A stretch of 64,000 bases of DNA from Nitrosospira sp. Nsp14 (GCF_900113575.1 NZ_FOPV01000018.1:24341-88340), one strand, 5' to 3'. Shown: positions 17,179 to 28,292, numbered from the stretch's first letter. Numbers and translations are program-made. The notes: generated by a model from the letters alone, not told the origin.

Positions 17179-19274
17179 AGCCCATGAAGCGACTGATGCC
17201 GCGCGTGCGGTCCCTTACATGGGACCTGAGAGGTGTAGTCTGTCTCCTGTGCTCTATGCTCGTGGCGAGCCCTGCATGGGCCACGTCATCGGCCACGTCC
17301 GACGTGGCGCCGGCCCCCGTTCCGGCTGAGGTCCAGTATGAAATAACGGTGCGTCTGGATCCGGTTGCGCGCAGGATAGAGGGACGCAGCGTTATCACGG
17401 CAAATACGCCCGAAGAGTTGACCCTGGTGATCGGGCGCCGCTTCGAGGTCATGCATGGGCGGGTCGATGCTGAGCCCTTTGGGCCGGCCGTAACGATGGG
17501 CAGGATGCGTGCATGGCGAATTCTGGGTCACGAAAAACTGCCTCGCCGCATCGAAATCCATTGGCGTGGGGAGCTTGCAGCGCTCGATACCGCGCTCGAC
17601 CACCATCAGACGTTGGGAAGAAATGAGCCGGCCAGCGGCGAAGCCGGTACTTTTCTGCCGGATTCGAGCGGGTGGTATCCCTATCTGGCGGATAAACTCG
17701 CCAGCTACAACCTGACTATCGAACTGCCAGCCGGGCAGCGCGGTATTGTGCCTGGGCGTCTTGCAGAAGAAACCGAAACGGCCGAGGGATATCGCGCCCG
17801 ATTCGAGTTTCCGGCGCCGACTGGCGGTATCGACCTCATGGCCGGTCCCTACGCGGTGGAAACCCGCACGGTACGTGGGGCAGGCGGCAAGCCGATACAG
17901 CTAAGGACCTATTTCCATCCTGCGATTGCCGATCTCGCACCCGCCTACCTGGATTCGGTAAAAGGCTATCTCGGACTCTACGAGAAGTGGATTGGCGAGT
18001 ATCCGTTTACGGAATTCAGTGTGGTATCGAGCCCCACGCCGACCGGCTTCGGCATGCCGACACTCACCTACTTGGGCGTAGAGGTGCTGCGGCTGCCGTT
18101 CATCCGCACCACTTCTCTGGGTCATGAGGTGTTGCACAACTGGTGGGGAAATGGCGTCTATCCCGATTATGCTAAAGGCAACTGGTCCGAGGGGCTAACC
18201 ACGTTCATGGCGGACTACGCGTACAAGGAGCGTGAAAGCGATGAAGCTGCGCGTGATATGCGGCGCGGCTGGCTGCGGGATTTTGCCGCGTTGGCACCCG
18301 GACAGGATAAGCCGCTCACGAGCTTTACTTCGCGTTTGCACGGGGCGACACAGATCGTCGGCTATAACAAGGCCGCGATGTTGTTCCTGATGTTGCGTGA
18401 CATGCTCGGGCAGACAACCTTCGACCGCGCCCTTCAAACCTTCTGGAACGAGCAACGCTTCCGCATCGCTTCATGGTCGGATTTGCGGCAGGCATTCGAG
18501 ACGGCATCCGGGCAGAATCTTGGCCCGTTTTTCGACCAGTGGCTCACGCGTGCGGGTGCGCCGGTGCTTCGGATCGCCGATGCGGCGCTGGCGAAACCGG
18601 GGTCGGGTAGTCACCGGGTGACGGTTACGCTTGAGCAAGGGGAGCCAGCGTACCGGCTGCGTGTGCCGATCGGCATTCGCACCGCCGAGGGCGAGGAACT
18701 TCACATGCTTGACTTGGAGAGCGCGCGCCAGGCATTTACGGTTGACGTGCGCAACCGGCCGACACAGGTGATCCTTGACCCCGATCTCCGGTTGTTCCGC
18801 CGCCTGCTGCCCGATGAGGCTCCGCCGATTCTGCGCCAAGTAATGGTAGATCAGACAACTGAAACAATCTTGCTGCCCGAAAATGGGGATGCGCGCAGCG
18901 CGGCTGAAACACTCGCGTCGAAAATGCAAAACCGCGTGCCGAAACTGGTTGCGCGCAAGGACGGTAACGGCCTGCCGGCTGTGCCCCTACTGGTGATCGG
19001 TCTGGCAGACCATGTGGACGCGTGGCTTGCAAAAAATCATTTACCGGGGAGGCCTGACATAATGAAGGAGAAGGGCTCGGCGCAAGCATGGACCGTCCGC
19101 CGGCCGGACGGCTTCACGCTCGCGGTGGTGTCCGCGCTGGATGCCGCCTCGCTCTCCGCGTTGGCGCGGCCGCTGCCCCACTATGGGCGCCAGAGCTATA
19201 TCGTATTCGATGGCGCGAAGGCGATCAGCCGTGGAGCCTGGCCAACACGTTCTCAAGTCTTGAAGCTGGATTGA
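17175..19274 (+). CDS. M1 family (gluzincin) metallopeptidase, exported
   Basis: 699 residues from the ATG at 17175, which overlaps the ChaN stop; a much longer open frame upstream is not coding because it lies over that gene. Residues 1-37 form a signal peptide (AWATSSA). The zinc site is H317-E-V-L-H321 with Glu339 in NWSEGLTTF. The usual GAMEN exopeptidase motif is replaced by GFGMPTLTYLG, so aminopeptidase specificity is uncertain. There are 17 rather than 18 residues between the second His and the third ligand, which may mark a subfamily. A C-terminal region of about 300 residues completes the protein. A periplasmic peptide-processing role is inferred. Confidence 0.85.
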   Translation: MKPMKRLMPRVRSLTWDLRGVVCLLCSMLVASPAWATSSATSDVAPAPVPAEVQYEITVRLDPVARRIEGRSVITANTPEELTLVIGRRFEVMHGRVDAEPFGPAVTMGRMRAWRILGHEKLPRRIEIHWRGELAALDTALDHHQTLGRNEPASGEAGTFLPDSSGWYPYLADKLASYNLTIELPAGQRGIVPGRLAEETETAEGYRARFEFPAPTGGIDLMAGPYAVETRTVRGAGGKPIQLRTYFHPAIADLAPAYLDSVKGYLGLYEKWIGEYPFTEFSVVSSPTPTGFGMPTLTYLGVEVLRLPFIRTTSLGHEVLHNWWGNGVYPDYAKGNWSEGLTTFMADYAYKERESDEAARDMRRGWLRDFAALAPGQDKPLTSFTSRLHGATQIVGYNKAAMLFLMLRDMLGQTTFDRALQTFWNEQRFRIASWSDLRQAFETASGQNLGPFFDQWLTRAGAPVLRIADAALAKPGSGSHRVTVTLEQGEPAYRLRVPIGIRTAEGEELHMLDLESARQAFTVDVRNRPTQVILDPDLRLFRRLLPDEAPPILRQVMVDQTTETILLPENGDARSAAETLASKMQNRVPKLVARKDGNGLPAVPLLVIGLADHVDAWLAKNHLPGRPDIMKEKGSAQAWTVRRPDGFTLAVVSALDAASLSALARPLPHYGRQSYIVFDGAKAISRGAWPTRSQVLKLD

Positions 19275-19478
19275 TGGTTTTATCTTTGGCATTTTCGGGC
19301 GGAAACAACTCTCCAGATTCGGCATAAGTGTGGTGAAATCAACAATGACTTTCCTGGCAGATCCGTTGCTTATTCCCCGAGGAAGCCAGGCTCGTGAACG
19401 GTTTTCTCATTTCCCGGACTTCGGGACCGGTTTTTGTTAAAATATGCGTTATTTTCATAAATTTAGTAGGAGAATTTG

Positions 19479-19904
19479 ATGGCGGTCGAGAGAACCCTTT
19501 CCATAATCAAGCCTGACGCGGTAATCAAAAACGTGATTGGGGAAGTCTATTCACGCTTTGAACGCGGTGGATTGAAAATAGTCGCCGCACGCATGTTGCG
19601 CCTGTCCCAGACCGAGGCCGAGGGTTTTTACGCCGTGCATCGAAGCCGACCGTTTTTTAATGATCTGGTGAAATTCATGATTTCAGGGCCGGTAATGGTG
19701 CAGGTGCTGGAAGGTGAAGATGCGATCAAAAAGAATCGTGACTTGATGGGCGCAACCGATCCCAAGAAAGCAGAGAAGGGGACGATCCGCGCCGATTTTG
19801 CGGACAGTATCGATGCCAACGCTGTGCATGGCTCGGATGCATCCGAAACGGCAGCGGTCGAGATCGCTTACTTTTTTCCTGAACTTAATATTTATTCCCG
19901 CTAA
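19479..19904 (+). CDS. ndk: Nucleoside diphosphate kinase
   Basis: 141 residues, standard for the family. It transfers the gamma phosphate from ATP to nucleoside diphosphates through phospho-His117, seen in [12 protein letters not shown]. The ATG at 19479 has AGGAGA six bases upstream; the TTG three bases before is not needed. It opens the conserved ndk-rlmN-rodZ-ispG-hisS run. An AT-rich stretch about 20-45 bp upstream (TTGTTAAAATATGCG) probably holds the promoter. Confidence 0.97.
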   Translation: MAVERTLSIIKPDAVIKNVIGEVYSRFERGGLKIVAARMLRLSQTEAEGFYAVHRSRPFFNDLVKFMISGPVMVQVLEGEDAIKKNRDLMGATDPKKAEKGTIRADFADSIDANAVHGSDASETAAVEIAYFFPELNIYSR

Positions 19905-19925
19905 AACGATACGTAGCTCACCAAT

Positions 19926-21023
19926 ATGAGCGTCAATCTCCTCGATTTCAACGCCAAATCTCTTGCCGGTTTTTGTAACGAAATTGGCGAGAAGCCGTTC
20001 CGCGCGCGGCAATTGCTGCGCTGGATACACCGTTCCGGTGAGGCCGATTTTGCGGCGATGAGCGACTTGGCGAAGGGATTACGGGATAAGCTCTCTACCG
20101 CTGCTGTGGTCCAGGCTCCGCGTGTCATCAGCGATCATATTGCCGCCGACGGCACGCGCAAGTGGCTTTTATCGGTTGGCGCGGGTAACGGCATCGAGAC
20201 GGTTTTCATACCCGAAACCCATCGCGGAACGCTTTGTATCTCCAGCCAGGTCGGGTGTGCGCTGGCATGTAGTTTTTGCTCTACCGGCAGGCAGGGATTC
20301 AATCGCAACCTTACGGTCGCGGAAATTATCGGCCAGTTGTGGTGGGCCAACAAAGCGCTGACCGAAGAGTTTGAAGGCGAGTCTATGCGCGAGCGCGCCG
20401 TCACCAACGTGGTGATGATGGGCATGGGCGAGCCGCTGGCTAATTTTGAAAACGTTGTAACAGCGCTCGATCTGATGTTGGACGACAACGCCTACGGCCT
20501 TTCAAGGCGCCGCGTCACCGTGAGCACTTCGGGGCTGGTGCCTGCCATGGACCGGCTGCGCGAACGCTGCCCTGTTGCGTTGGCCGTATCGTTGCATGCG
20601 CCCAACGACCCGTTGCGCGACCAATTGGTGCCGATTAACAAGAAATATCCGATCAAGGAATTATTGGCGGCCTGCGAGCGCTATCTTGAATCTGCGCCGC
20701 GTGACTTCATCACCTTCGAATATGTCATGCTGGATGGCGTCAATGACAGCGTGTCTCACGCGCGTCAATTGGTGCAGCTGGTCCGGCATACGCCTTGCAA
20801 ATTCAACCTGATCCCATTCAACCCCTTCCCGGATTCCGGCTACGAACGTTCGTCGCCGGAAGCGGTGGCGCACTTTCGAGATGTGCTTGTGCAGGCTGGC
20901 CTGGTAACCACCGTACGGAAGACGCGCGGCGATGATATTGCCGCAGCCTGCGGTCAGCTTGCCGGAAAAGTGCTGGACAAGACTCGTCGCGCAAGCCGTC
21001 GGTCATCGGAAGCCGCAAGATGA
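19926..21023 (+). CDS. rlmN: Dual-specificity 23S rRNA/tRNA adenine-C2 methyltransferase
   Basis: 365 residues. A radical-SAM enzyme that methylates C2 of A2503 in 23S rRNA and of A37 in several tRNAs. The 4Fe-4S ligands are Cys111, Cys115 and Cys118 in [12 protein letters not shown]; the C-terminal catalytic Cys is in [12 protein letters not shown]. The [14 protein letters not shown] strand and the [11 protein letters not shown] segment are typical. It lies 21 bp after ndk. Its stop overlaps the start of a 34-codon frame, the probable trace of a lost pilF gene. Confidence 0.96.
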   Translation: MSVNLLDFNAKSLAGFCNEIGEKPFRARQLLRWIHRSGEADFAAMSDLAKGLRDKLSTAAVVQAPRVISDHIAADGTRKWLLSVGAGNGIETVFIPETHRGTLCISSQVGCALACSFCSTGRQGFNRNLTVAEIIGQLWWANKALTEEFEGESMRERAVTNVVMMGMGEPLANFENVVTALDLMLDDNAYGLSRRRVTVSTSGLVPAMDRLRERCPVALAVSLHAPNDPLRDQLVPINKKYPIKELLAACERYLESAPRDFITFEYVMLDGVNDSVSHARQLVQLVRHTPCKFNLIPFNPFPDSGYERSSPEAVAHFRDVLVQAGLVTTVRKTRGDDIAAACGQLAGKVLDKTRRASRRSSEAAR

Positions 21024-21124
21024 GCCAGACGGTTATTTTATTCCGCGGTGGCGGTGGTGGAGGACATGCGGTCGTCGCGGGAAGCCCGGCAATTCTCGCG
21101 CATTGCAGCGGCGAAGCCAGTTGA
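21020..21124 (+). pseudogene. Remnant of a gene (probably pilF/pilW) between rlmN and rodZ
   Basis: Betaproteobacteria usually have the TPR lipoprotein gene pilF/pilW between rlmN and rodZ. Here only 34 codons remain: ATG overlaps the rlmN stop (ATGA) and TGA overlaps the rodZ start (TGATG). The middle is a run of Gly codons (FRGGGGGGH). In another frame the 3' part reads SSREARQFSRIAAAKP, which could be the end of the lost protein. An internal deletion that kept both ends and the translational overlaps is the simplest reading, but homology of so short a piece cannot be proved by eye. Confidence 0.4.
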
Positions 21125-22131
21125 TGGATGATCAAGATAACAACTTCGGTGACGTACCCGGCCCAAAACCGGCGCAAGCTGAACCGGGCCCTGGTCAATT
21201 GCTGCGTGCGGCACGGCTGGAACAGGGTTTGAGCCTCGAGGATGTGGCGCGACAAATGCGACTATCGGTCAGGCAGGTAACCGCGCTGGAAGAGGATGAT
21301 TACACTAAGCTTGCAAGCGGTACGTTTCTTCGCGGGTTCGTGCGCAACTATGCGAAGCTGCTACAGATGGATGCCGCCCCGTTGTTGCAGAGACTGGAGC
21401 AGTCCGTTCCCCCACCGCCGCCTACCCAAACGATTTCGTATCCGATCGAGGGTACCCCTTTCCCGTCAAATCGGGACCGCGGCAAGCGCAACCTGATCAT
21501 TGGCGCAGGTGTCGTTCTGGCGTTATTGCTGCTTGTCTACGAAATCTACCGCGGAAGCGAGGCAAATGTAGAAAAAGCACCCAGCGCGAACGTGGAAAGC
21601 CGCGCGGCGGCGGAGGAATCCCCGGACACACGATTATTCGAGCCGCCCGGCGAATTGATGGCTGACCGGGCCGATGTCAGAGCAACCGCTGATAGACCCG
21701 GTACGGCGGAACCAAAACATGATGTTCAGCCTTCGGCTGCGCCAACTGCCTCTTCTCCGGTTTTGTCGGCGGCGCCGCAAGCAGCGCAGCAGCCCGCTGC
21801 CTCCAAGCCGGCTGATGCACCCGTGCGGGAAGCGTCCAGGCCGCAATCGGCGAGTACTGCAGCTGCGCCGGAACCGGGAGATGAAGGACCGGGGGTCGTG
21901 CGCTTGATATTCGGAGGCGACGCTTGGGTGGAAGCCAGGGATGGGAGGGGGAGACTGCTTCTATCGCGGATCAATCCCCGGGGTAGCGAACAGGTGCTGC
22001 GCGGCACGCCGCCGTTCGCCCTTAAGATCGGCAACGCCGCGGAGGTTAAGCTGGTCTACAATAGCAAGCCGGTTGATTTGACGCCGCACATCAATATCTA
22101 TGGCGGAACTGCGCGCCTGTCGCTGGATTAG
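21124..22131 (+). CDS. rodZ: RodZ-like cytoskeletal helix-turn-helix membrane protein
   Basis: 335 residues from the ATG at 21124; the longer open frame upstream lies over rlmN. Residues about 20-90 form the Cro-type helix-turn-helix domain that binds MreB in RodZ ([19 protein letters not shown]). One membrane helix follows near 125-140 ([19 protein letters not shown]), then a Pro/Ala-rich periplasmic linker (about 150-255) and a C-terminal DUF4115 beta domain ([20 protein letters not shown]). It helps set rod shape and elongation. The start overlaps the stop of the 34-codon remnant, and ispG follows after 32 bp. Confidence 0.92.
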   Translation: MDDQDNNFGDVPGPKPAQAEPGPGQLLRAARLEQGLSLEDVARQMRLSVRQVTALEEDDYTKLASGTFLRGFVRNYAKLLQMDAAPLLQRLEQSVPPPPPTQTISYPIEGTPFPSNRDRGKRNLIIGAGVVLALLLLVYEIYRGSEANVEKAPSANVESRAAAEESPDTRLFEPPGELMADRADVRATADRPGTAEPKHDVQPSAAPTASSPVLSAAPQAAQQPAASKPADAPVREASRPQSASTAAAPEPGDEGPGVVRLIFGGDAWVEARDGRGRLLLSRINPRGSEQVLRGTPPFALKIGNAAEVKLVYNSKPVDLTPHINIYGGTARLSLD

Positions 22132-22163
22132 GATTATCAAATTTACGGATTTTTATACTTACT

Positions 22164-23414
22164 ATGACTATGTCACAAAATATTTTCCCGCCGCGCCGCA
22201 ATAGCGTCGGCGTGCGTGTTGGTACGGTCACGATCGGTGGCGGCGCCCCGGTGGTGGTTCAGTCGATGACCAATACAGATACGGAAGACGAAAGCTCGAC
22301 GACGTCACAAGTGGCGCAACTGGCGCGTGCCGGATCGGAACTGGTGCGCATTACCGTCAATACACCCGCGGCAGCCAAAGCGGTGGCGGGGATCCGGGCG
22401 CGACTTGATGACATGGGTTGCCATGTGCCCCTGATAGGCGATTTTCACTTCAACGGCCACAAGCTGGTGACCGAATATCCCGATTGTGCGCGGGCGCTGG
22501 CCAAATACCGGATTAATCCCGGGAATGTGGGGCATGGCAAGAAACGCGACGAGCAGTTTTCCATCCTGATCGAGACCGCCTGCAAGTATGACAAGCCGGT
22601 GCGTATCGGGGTCAATTGGGGCAGCCTCGATCCCGAACTGCTGGCACGGATGATGGATGAGAATGCCCGCTCGGGCGATCCGAAGGACGCCTCGCTTGTT
22701 ATGCATGAGGCATTGATTACCTCTGCGCTGCAAAGCGCCGCGCGAGCAGAGGAGATCGGGCTGGGCCGGGACAAAATCATATTGTCCTGCAAGATGAGCG
22801 GCGTGAGGGACCTGATCGCTGTATACCGCGACCTGGCTGCGCGCTGCGACTATGCTCTGCATCTCGGGTTGACCGAAGCGGGGATGGGATCGAAAGGAAT
22901 CGTGGCATCTGCCGCGGCATTGTCGGTGCTGCTTCTGGATGGGATTGGCGATACCATTCGCATATCATTGACTCCTGAGCCCGGCGGTGACCGCTCGCGT
23001 GAAGTGATTGTGGCGCAGGAGATTCTGCAGACGACCGGGCTACGCGCTTTTGTGCCGCTGGTGGCCGCTTGTCCCGGGTGTGGACGTACCACGAGCACCT
23101 ATTTTCAGGAGCTGGCGGAGAGCATTCAGGGTTATGTGCGCAACCAGATGCTAGTATGGCGCGAGGAGTATGATGGCGTGGAGAATATGACCTTGGCCGT
23201 GATGGGCTGTGTGGTCAATGGCCCCGGTGAAAGCAAGCATGCCAACATAGGCATCAGCCTGCCGGGGTCGGGCGAACGGCCGGTGGCGCCGGTATACGTG
23301 GATGGACAAAAATCGGTAACCTTGAAAGGCGATAACATCGCCGGCGAGTTTCGCCAGATCGTCGATGAATATGTGCAAATGAAGTACCCGAAGAAAGCAG
23401 GTAATGTCCACTAG
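22164..23414 (+). CDS. ispG: 4-hydroxy-3-methylbut-2-enyl diphosphate synthase (flavodoxin)
   Basis: 416 residues. It catalyses the penultimate step of the MEP isoprenoid pathway, reducing MEcPP to HMBPP with a 4Fe-4S cluster. The N-terminal TIM-barrel part contains [11 protein letters not shown] and DFHFNGH; the cluster ligands are in CPGCGRTT and CVVNGPGE near the C-terminus. An ATG six bases downstream (MSQNI) is an alternative start. The 3' end overlaps hisS by 11 bp. The MEP pathway feeds the squalene-type synthase encoded at 38231. Confidence 0.96.
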   Translation: MTMSQNIFPPRRNSVGVRVGTVTIGGGAPVVVQSMTNTDTEDESSTTSQVAQLARAGSELVRITVNTPAAAKAVAGIRARLDDMGCHVPLIGDFHFNGHKLVTEYPDCARALAKYRINPGNVGHGKKRDEQFSILIETACKYDKPVRIGVNWGSLDPELLARMMDENARSGDPKDASLVMHEALITSALQSAARAEEIGLGRDKIILSCKMSGVRDLIAVYRDLAARCDYALHLGLTEAGMGSKGIVASAAALSVLLLDGIGDTIRISLTPEPGGDRSREVIVAQEILQTTGLRAFVPLVAACPGCGRTTSTYFQELAESIQGYVRNQMLVWREEYDGVENMTLAVMGCVVNGPGESKHANIGISLPGSGERPVAPVYVDGQKSVTLKGDNIAGEFRQIVDEYVQMKYPKKAGNVH

Positions 23415-24693
23415 GGGGATACAAGCTATCCGCGGGATGAACGACATCCTGCCCGACCAGACCCATCTTTGGGAGTTCTTCGAGCAGGTTGTGCGCGACG
23501 CGATGGTGGCACACGGCTACCGTAATATCCGCATGCCGATAGTCGAGCAGACCGACCTGTTCGCACGCTCAATCGGTGCGGTGACGGATATCGTCGAGAA
23601 AGAGATGTATACCTTTTTGGATCATCTCAATGGAGAGAGCTTGGCGTTGCGTCCGGAGGGAACAGCGTCCTGCGTACGCGCGGCGCTGGAACATAATCTG
23701 CTCTATGGCGGGCCCCAGCGATTGTATTATTCGGGGCCGATGTTTCGTCACGAGCGGCCGCAAAAAGGTCGCTACCGCCAGTTCCATCAGGTAGGGGTCG
23801 AAGCGCTGGGTTACGGAGGCCCGGACATCGATGCCGAACTTATTGTGATGTGCGCCGAGTTATGGAAGAGATTAGATATTTCCGATCTGCGCCTGGAGAT
23901 CGGCACGCTTGGCAGTACCGAGTCCCGCGCACTGCATCGGCACCGCTTGATAGCATATTTTGAGCGCCATCTCGGCAAGCTCGATGACGACGCCTCGAGA
24001 CGCTTGCACAGCAACCCGTTACGGATACTGGACAGCAAGAATCCTGAAATGAGGGAGATCATCGATGGCGCGCCCCGGTTGCTCGATGATCTGGATGAGG
24101 ATTCCCTTGCGCATTTCGAGGGATTGCAAAAAATCCTGCGTGATCAGAGGGTAGAGTTCGAGATCAATCCGCGCTTGGTAAGAGGGCTGGATTATTACAA
24201 CCGCACCGTTTTTGAATGGATTACCGGCAGCCTCGGCGCCCAAGGCACGATCTGCGCAGGCGGCCGCTACGACGGGCTGGTGGAGCAGATCGGTGGCGGA
24301 AAGGGATCAGCGGCGCCCGCCTGTGGTTTTGCAATGGGTATTGAAAGAGTGCTGGCGTTGATGGTGGAAAGCGGTGTGGATATACCGGGTCCAGTACCCG
24401 ATGCCTACGTCGTGCATCAGGGTGAGGCCGCGGATGGCTTCGCCTGGAAAACCGTGCGGCACCTGCGGGCACGGGGACTCCGGGCCATTCTGCATTGCGG
24501 CAATGGCAACTTCAAGGCGCAAATGAAAAAAGCACACGCCAGTGGCGCGCGTTTTGCCATCATTATCGGCGATGAGGAAGCGCAATCCGGTGAAATAAGC
24601 ATCAAGCCCTTGCGCGAAGCAGCCGAGCAAGTGAGAGTCACACTCGCGGAAGCAGCCGATTTGCTCAGAGGCTCAGAAGTAATACATTCTTGA
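23404..24693 (+). CDS. hisS: Histidyl-tRNA synthetase
   Basis: 429 residues, class II synthetase charging tRNA-His. The N-terminus [10 protein letters not shown] is diagnostic. Motif 2 is [20 protein letters not shown] (about 113-132); the histidine-specific segments [12 protein letters not shown] and [10 protein letters not shown] and the C-terminal anticodon-binding domain (about 325-425) follow. It begins inside the ispG 3' end, so the two are probably coupled. No defect is visible. Confidence 0.97.
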   Translation: MSTRGIQAIRGMNDILPDQTHLWEFFEQVVRDAMVAHGYRNIRMPIVEQTDLFARSIGAVTDIVEKEMYTFLDHLNGESLALRPEGTASCVRAALEHNLLYGGPQRLYYSGPMFRHERPQKGRYRQFHQVGVEALGYGGPDIDAELIVMCAELWKRLDISDLRLEIGTLGSTESRALHRHRLIAYFERHLGKLDDDASRRLHSNPLRILDSKNPEMREIIDGAPRLLDDLDEDSLAHFEGLQKILRDQRVEFEINPRLVRGLDYYNRTVFEWITGSLGAQGTICAGGRYDGLVEQIGGGKGSAAPACGFAMGIERVLALMVESGVDIPGPVPDAYVVHQGEAADGFAWKTVRHLRARGLRAILHCGNGNFKAQMKKAHASGARFAIIIGDEEAQSGEISIKPLREAAEQVRVTLAEAADLLRGSEVIHS

Positions 24694-24707
24694 TGGGGAA
24701 ACGCTAG

Positions 24708-25346
24708 ATGGCAGTTTATGATCTGGAAGAGCAGGAAAAGATAGACGAGCTGAAAGCTTGGTGGCGGAGATATGGCATGCTCATTGTCATTGGTTTGGCG
24801 GTCTTTGTGGCCGGTATCGCCGGCATGCAGGCATGGAAGTACTATCAGAGCCAAAAGGTGGAGCAGGCGGCGGAACTATTCGACTCGCTGCTGCAAGTCC
24901 AGACCAGCGGAGACCCGAAGAAGATCAACGATGCTGCCGGTTTGCTCATGGAAGGTTTTCCGGCCAGCGGCTATGCCGCGCGCGCGGCGATAATCGCGGC
25001 ACGGGCGAGCTTCGACGCGCGTGACTTGCAAAACGCGAAGAGCCGGTTGCAATGGGTGCTGGACCATTCGAAGGAAGATGAGCTTAAAAATATCGCCGGG
25101 CTACGGCTCGCCAGCATCTTGCTGGATGAGAAAAAATACGATGATGCGCTGCGGGTCCTGGCGACGAAGCAGGGCGCATCTTTCGACGGTCTCTACGCCG
25201 ATCTCAAGGGCGACGTCTTGTCCGCGGCAGGAAGAATTTCTGAGGCGCGTGCGGCTTATCAAATGGCGCTCGACAAGATGGCTGGAAAAGGGACGTACTT
25301 CAATATCGTCCAAATGAAGCTCGACGCCTTGCAAGACGCCAAGTAA
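24708..25346 (+). CDS. yfgM: YfgM-like SecYEG-associated TPR protein
   Basis: 212 residues. A cytoplasmic N-terminus (MAVYDLEEQEKIDELKAWW) is followed by one membrane helix (about 24-44, GMLIVIGLAVFVAGIAGMQAW) and a periplasmic TPR-like domain of alternating helices, as in YfgM. YfgM binds the SecYEG translocon and the chaperone PpiD and helps hand over exported proteins. Its place between hisS and bamB is conserved across proteobacteria. The PpiD-like gene at 46960 encodes its expected partner. Confidence 0.9.
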   Translation: MAVYDLEEQEKIDELKAWWRRYGMLIVIGLAVFVAGIAGMQAWKYYQSQKVEQAAELFDSLLQVQTSGDPKKINDAAGLLMEGFPASGYAARAAIIAARASFDARDLQNAKSRLQWVLDHSKEDELKNIAGLRLASILLDEKKYDDALRVLATKQGASFDGLYADLKGDVLSAAGRISEARAAYQMALDKMAGKGTYFNIVQMKLDALQDAK

Positions 25347-25477
25347 CCGGTTTTGCATATGTGCATCCCGAGCGGGAAAGCGGCACGAAGTGTTGCTGGG
25401 CAGCTATTTCCGGCCGCCGTAAATAATTCGCTCAGATCCATTAACATGACAGTTCCTTTTTGTTGTAAACAATACCA

Positions 25478-26707
25478 ATGTCATCAGGCAAGTCCATAGC
25501 CACCAGTATTCAGCGGCATATTGTGCTGGCGGCGTCGATTCTCGCGTTATCGGGATGCGCGGGCGTTACCGAATTGGTGCGCGACGTGATAACCGGCCTT
25601 GCGGATATCGATGTGTCAGGCGTCACAGACTTTTTCGGTGGCGGTAAGGTTGAGTTGAGTCCTGAACAGACCGCGCAGCTGGCAAAGATTCCTCCCGCCC
25701 GTGCCCTGTGGCGCAACGTCACGGAAGAAAGTCAGGCGGCGGTATTTTCTCTCGTATTCGAAAAGGACGCGGTTTACGCAGCCTCCACCGAGGGTCGTCT
25801 GTTCCGGTTTAATCCGGTTTCGGGAAAGGAGGAAGGATCGACCGACACCAAGCGGCGGCTATCGGGCGGGATCGGCACCGGGGAAGGCTTGTTGCTCGTT
25901 GGAACTTTCAAAGGCGAGGTTCTTGCATACGACAGGGAAAATGGTAAATTGCTATGGACTGCCCAGGTCTCCAGCGAGGTGCTGAGTCCACCCCGGGCAG
26001 CCGGTGGCATGGTCGTGGTTCGCGCCGGGGATGGCCGGATTTTTGGGCTGGAAGCGGTCAACGGGAAGCGCAAGTGGGTCTACCAGGGTGCTACCCCATC
26101 ACTGACGGTGCGCAGCTTCGCTGGTGCCCTGATCTCGGGCAGTACCGTATACGCGGGTTTTGCCGGAGGCAAGATGGTAACGATAAATCTGGCAAACGGC
26201 GCAGCAGGGTGGGAAGCGGCGGTAGCCCGGCCACGAGGCGCCACAGAGCTCGAGCGTATTGCCGATATCACCAGTTTGCCTGTCATTGACGAACAGCAGG
26301 TATGCGCCGTCGCCTATCAGGGACGGGTCGCCTGCTTCGAAATCGGGACGGGCAATCAGATCTGGGCGAAGGACGTATCGAGCAACGCTGGCCTGGCGAT
26401 GGACAGTCATTATATTTATGTCAGCGAGAATCGCGGCAATCTCTCGGCCTATGATAAACGGGACGGCACCTCTATCTGGAAACAGGAACTGCTTAACGGA
26501 CTGAAATTATCCCCGCCCCTTCTTCACGGGAATCACGTCGTTGTCGGGGATTCCCAAGGTCATGTGAATATAATCAAGAGTGATAACGGTGCCATGGTAG
26601 CCCGCTCCGCCGGCGACGAAAGCGCGATCGTTACTTCACCGGTATCTCTGCCGAACGGTTTCGTCGTTCAGACCAGAAAAGGCGGAGTCTTCGCATTCGC
26701 GCTCTAG
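25478..26707 (+). CDS. bamB: Outer-membrane assembly lipoprotein BamB
   Basis: 409 residues. A lipoprotein signal ends in LALSGCAG, giving a lipidated Cys near residue 27. The mature part is an eight-bladed beta-propeller of PQQ-like repeats, seen as repeated GKxxW motifs such as ENGKLLWTAQV, VNGKRKWVYQ, ANGAAGWEAAV and GTSIWKQEL. BamB supports BamA in inserting outer-membrane beta-barrels, such as the siderophore receptor encoded at 3454. Gene order yfgM-bamB-der is conserved. The intergenic gap before it is 131 bp. Confidence 0.95.
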   Translation: MSSGKSIATSIQRHIVLAASILALSGCAGVTELVRDVITGLADIDVSGVTDFFGGGKVELSPEQTAQLAKIPPARALWRNVTEESQAAVFSLVFEKDAVYAASTEGRLFRFNPVSGKEEGSTDTKRRLSGGIGTGEGLLLVGTFKGEVLAYDRENGKLLWTAQVSSEVLSPPRAAGGMVVVRAGDGRIFGLEAVNGKRKWVYQGATPSLTVRSFAGALISGSTVYAGFAGGKMVTINLANGAAGWEAAVARPRGATELERIADITSLPVIDEQQVCAVAYQGRVACFEIGTGNQIWAKDVSSNAGLAMDSHYIYVSENRGNLSAYDKRDGTSIWKQELLNGLKLSPPLLHGNHVVVGDSQGHVNIIKSDNGAMVARSAGDESAIVTSPVSLPNGFVVQTRKGGVFAFAL

Positions 26708-26806
26708 GCCCTTACAGCAGCGATTCACGCCGCGGGGCTAACGAGGACATTTATCTTTTCTCCTTCTCTCCTGTTAAGTATTATTGCCTCCACTAAGGCC
26801 TGAACC

Positions 26807-28207
26807 ATGAAACCCACCCTTGTTCTGGTCGGGCGGCCGAATGTCGGTAAATCGACGCTTTTTAACCGCCTGACACGTAGCCGCGACGCGATCGTGGCGA
26901 ATATTCCCGGTCTGACGCGAGACCGTCATTATGGCCATGGAAGGCTCGGCGATAAGCCCTACCTGGTGGTTGATACAGGCGGTTTCGAACCCATGGCAAC
27001 CGAAGGCATAATGCATGAGATGGCCAAACAGACGCGACAGGCGATCGACGAGGCCGACCTGGTGCTCTTCATCGTAGACGGCAGGACCGGTTTGACGTCG
27101 CAAGACAAAATTATTGCGGAGCAACTGCGTAAAACCGGCCGCAAGTTGCTGCTGGTAGTGAATAAAACTGAAGGCATGGTTTTGTCCGTCGTTACTGCCG
27201 AATTTCACGAACTCGGACTGGGGCTGCCGTGCGCCATTTCCGCTGAGCACGGCGATAATGTCAGCGAACTTGTCGAGGTGGCGTTAACCGGTTTTCCTCG
27301 GGCGGGGGAGAATGAAAAACAGGATAAGCATCCCAATATCGCCATTGTAGGGCGCCCTAACGTCGGCAAATCGACGCTGGTAAACGCTCTGCTGGGCGAA
27401 GATCGTGTAATTGCATTTGATCAACCTGGAACCACTCGCAGCAGCATTTATATCGATTTTGAACGCAATGGGCGCAGGTATACCTTGATTGATACCGCCG
27501 GATTACGCCGTCGTGGGAAGGTGCTCGAAACGGTGGAGAAGTTCTCGGTGATCAAGACGCTGCAAGCGGTCGAGGACGCGAATGTCGTGGTACTGGTACT
27601 GGACGCGAGCAGTGAAATATCCGATCAGGACGCGCACATAGCCGGATTCATCCTTGAGGCTGGGCGCGCGCTCGTAGTTGCAATAAACAAGTGGGACGGC
27701 CAGGACAATTATCAGCGCGAGGTTATCAAGACCAGTGTCGCCAGGAAATTGCCTTTTCTGCTGCATTTTGCCCGTTTTCACTACATTTCGGCGCTGCTGG
27801 GCAGCGGCCTGAAGGGCCTGCTGCCGTCGATAGACGCGGCATATGGTGCCGCGATGGCGAATTTGCCCACCCCCAAACTGACTCGTACATTGATCGCCGC
27901 GGTTGAGAAGCAGCCACCTCCCCGCTCAGGCGTCTCGCGGCCCAAATTGCGCTATGCCCACCAGGGCGGCTCCAATCCGCCGTTGATCATAATTCATGGG
28001 AGCGGCTTGGACCAGGTGCCGCAGACCTATCAGCGATATCTCGAGAATACGTTTCGCGAAACTTTCCAGCTTGAGGGTACGCCGTTGCGGGTGGAGTTTA
28101 GAACGGGCCGCAATCCCTACGCCGGGAAGCGTCCCGCTCCTTTAAGCGACGCAGAAGCAAAACAGGCTCACCGCCGCCGTAGATACGGTCGAAAGCACTA
28201 TAGCTGA
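26807..28207 (+). CDS. der: Ribosome-assembly GTPase Der (EngA)
   Basis: 466 residues with two GTPase domains in tandem and a C-terminal KH-like domain. Each G domain has a full P-loop, [14 protein letters not shown] near residue 8 and [14 protein letters not shown] near 184. The G3 motifs are DTGG and DTAG. The second G4 is NKWD; the first is NKTE, with Glu in place of Asp. Der is needed for maturation of the 50S subunit. The C-terminus is basic ([11 protein letters not shown]). The conserved downstream hfq-hflX genes are not present; apaG follows on the other strand. Confidence 0.97.
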   Translation: MKPTLVLVGRPNVGKSTLFNRLTRSRDAIVANIPGLTRDRHYGHGRLGDKPYLVVDTGGFEPMATEGIMHEMAKQTRQAIDEADLVLFIVDGRTGLTSQDKIIAEQLRKTGRKLLLVVNKTEGMVLSVVTAEFHELGLGLPCAISAEHGDNVSELVEVALTGFPRAGENEKQDKHPNIAIVGRPNVGKSTLVNALLGEDRVIAFDQPGTTRSSIYIDFERNGRRYTLIDTAGLRRRGKVLETVEKFSVIKTLQAVEDANVVVLVLDASSEISDQDAHIAGFILEAGRALVVAINKWDGQDNYQREVIKTSVARKLPFLLHFARFHYISALLGSGLKGLLPSIDAAYGAAMANLPTPKLTRTLIAAVEKQPPPRSGVSRPKLRYAHQGGSNPPLIIIHGSGLDQVPQTYQRYLENTFRETFQLEGTPLRVEFRTGRNPYAGKRPAPLSDAEAKQAHRRRRYGRKHYS

Positions 28208-28292
28208 AGTGAGGCAGGTAGCTGAATTGGGACCTCGGAAGCGGCGTTGCCGGTATCGTCGCGCCGGCTTCATCGTTACCCGGATGCCGGTG

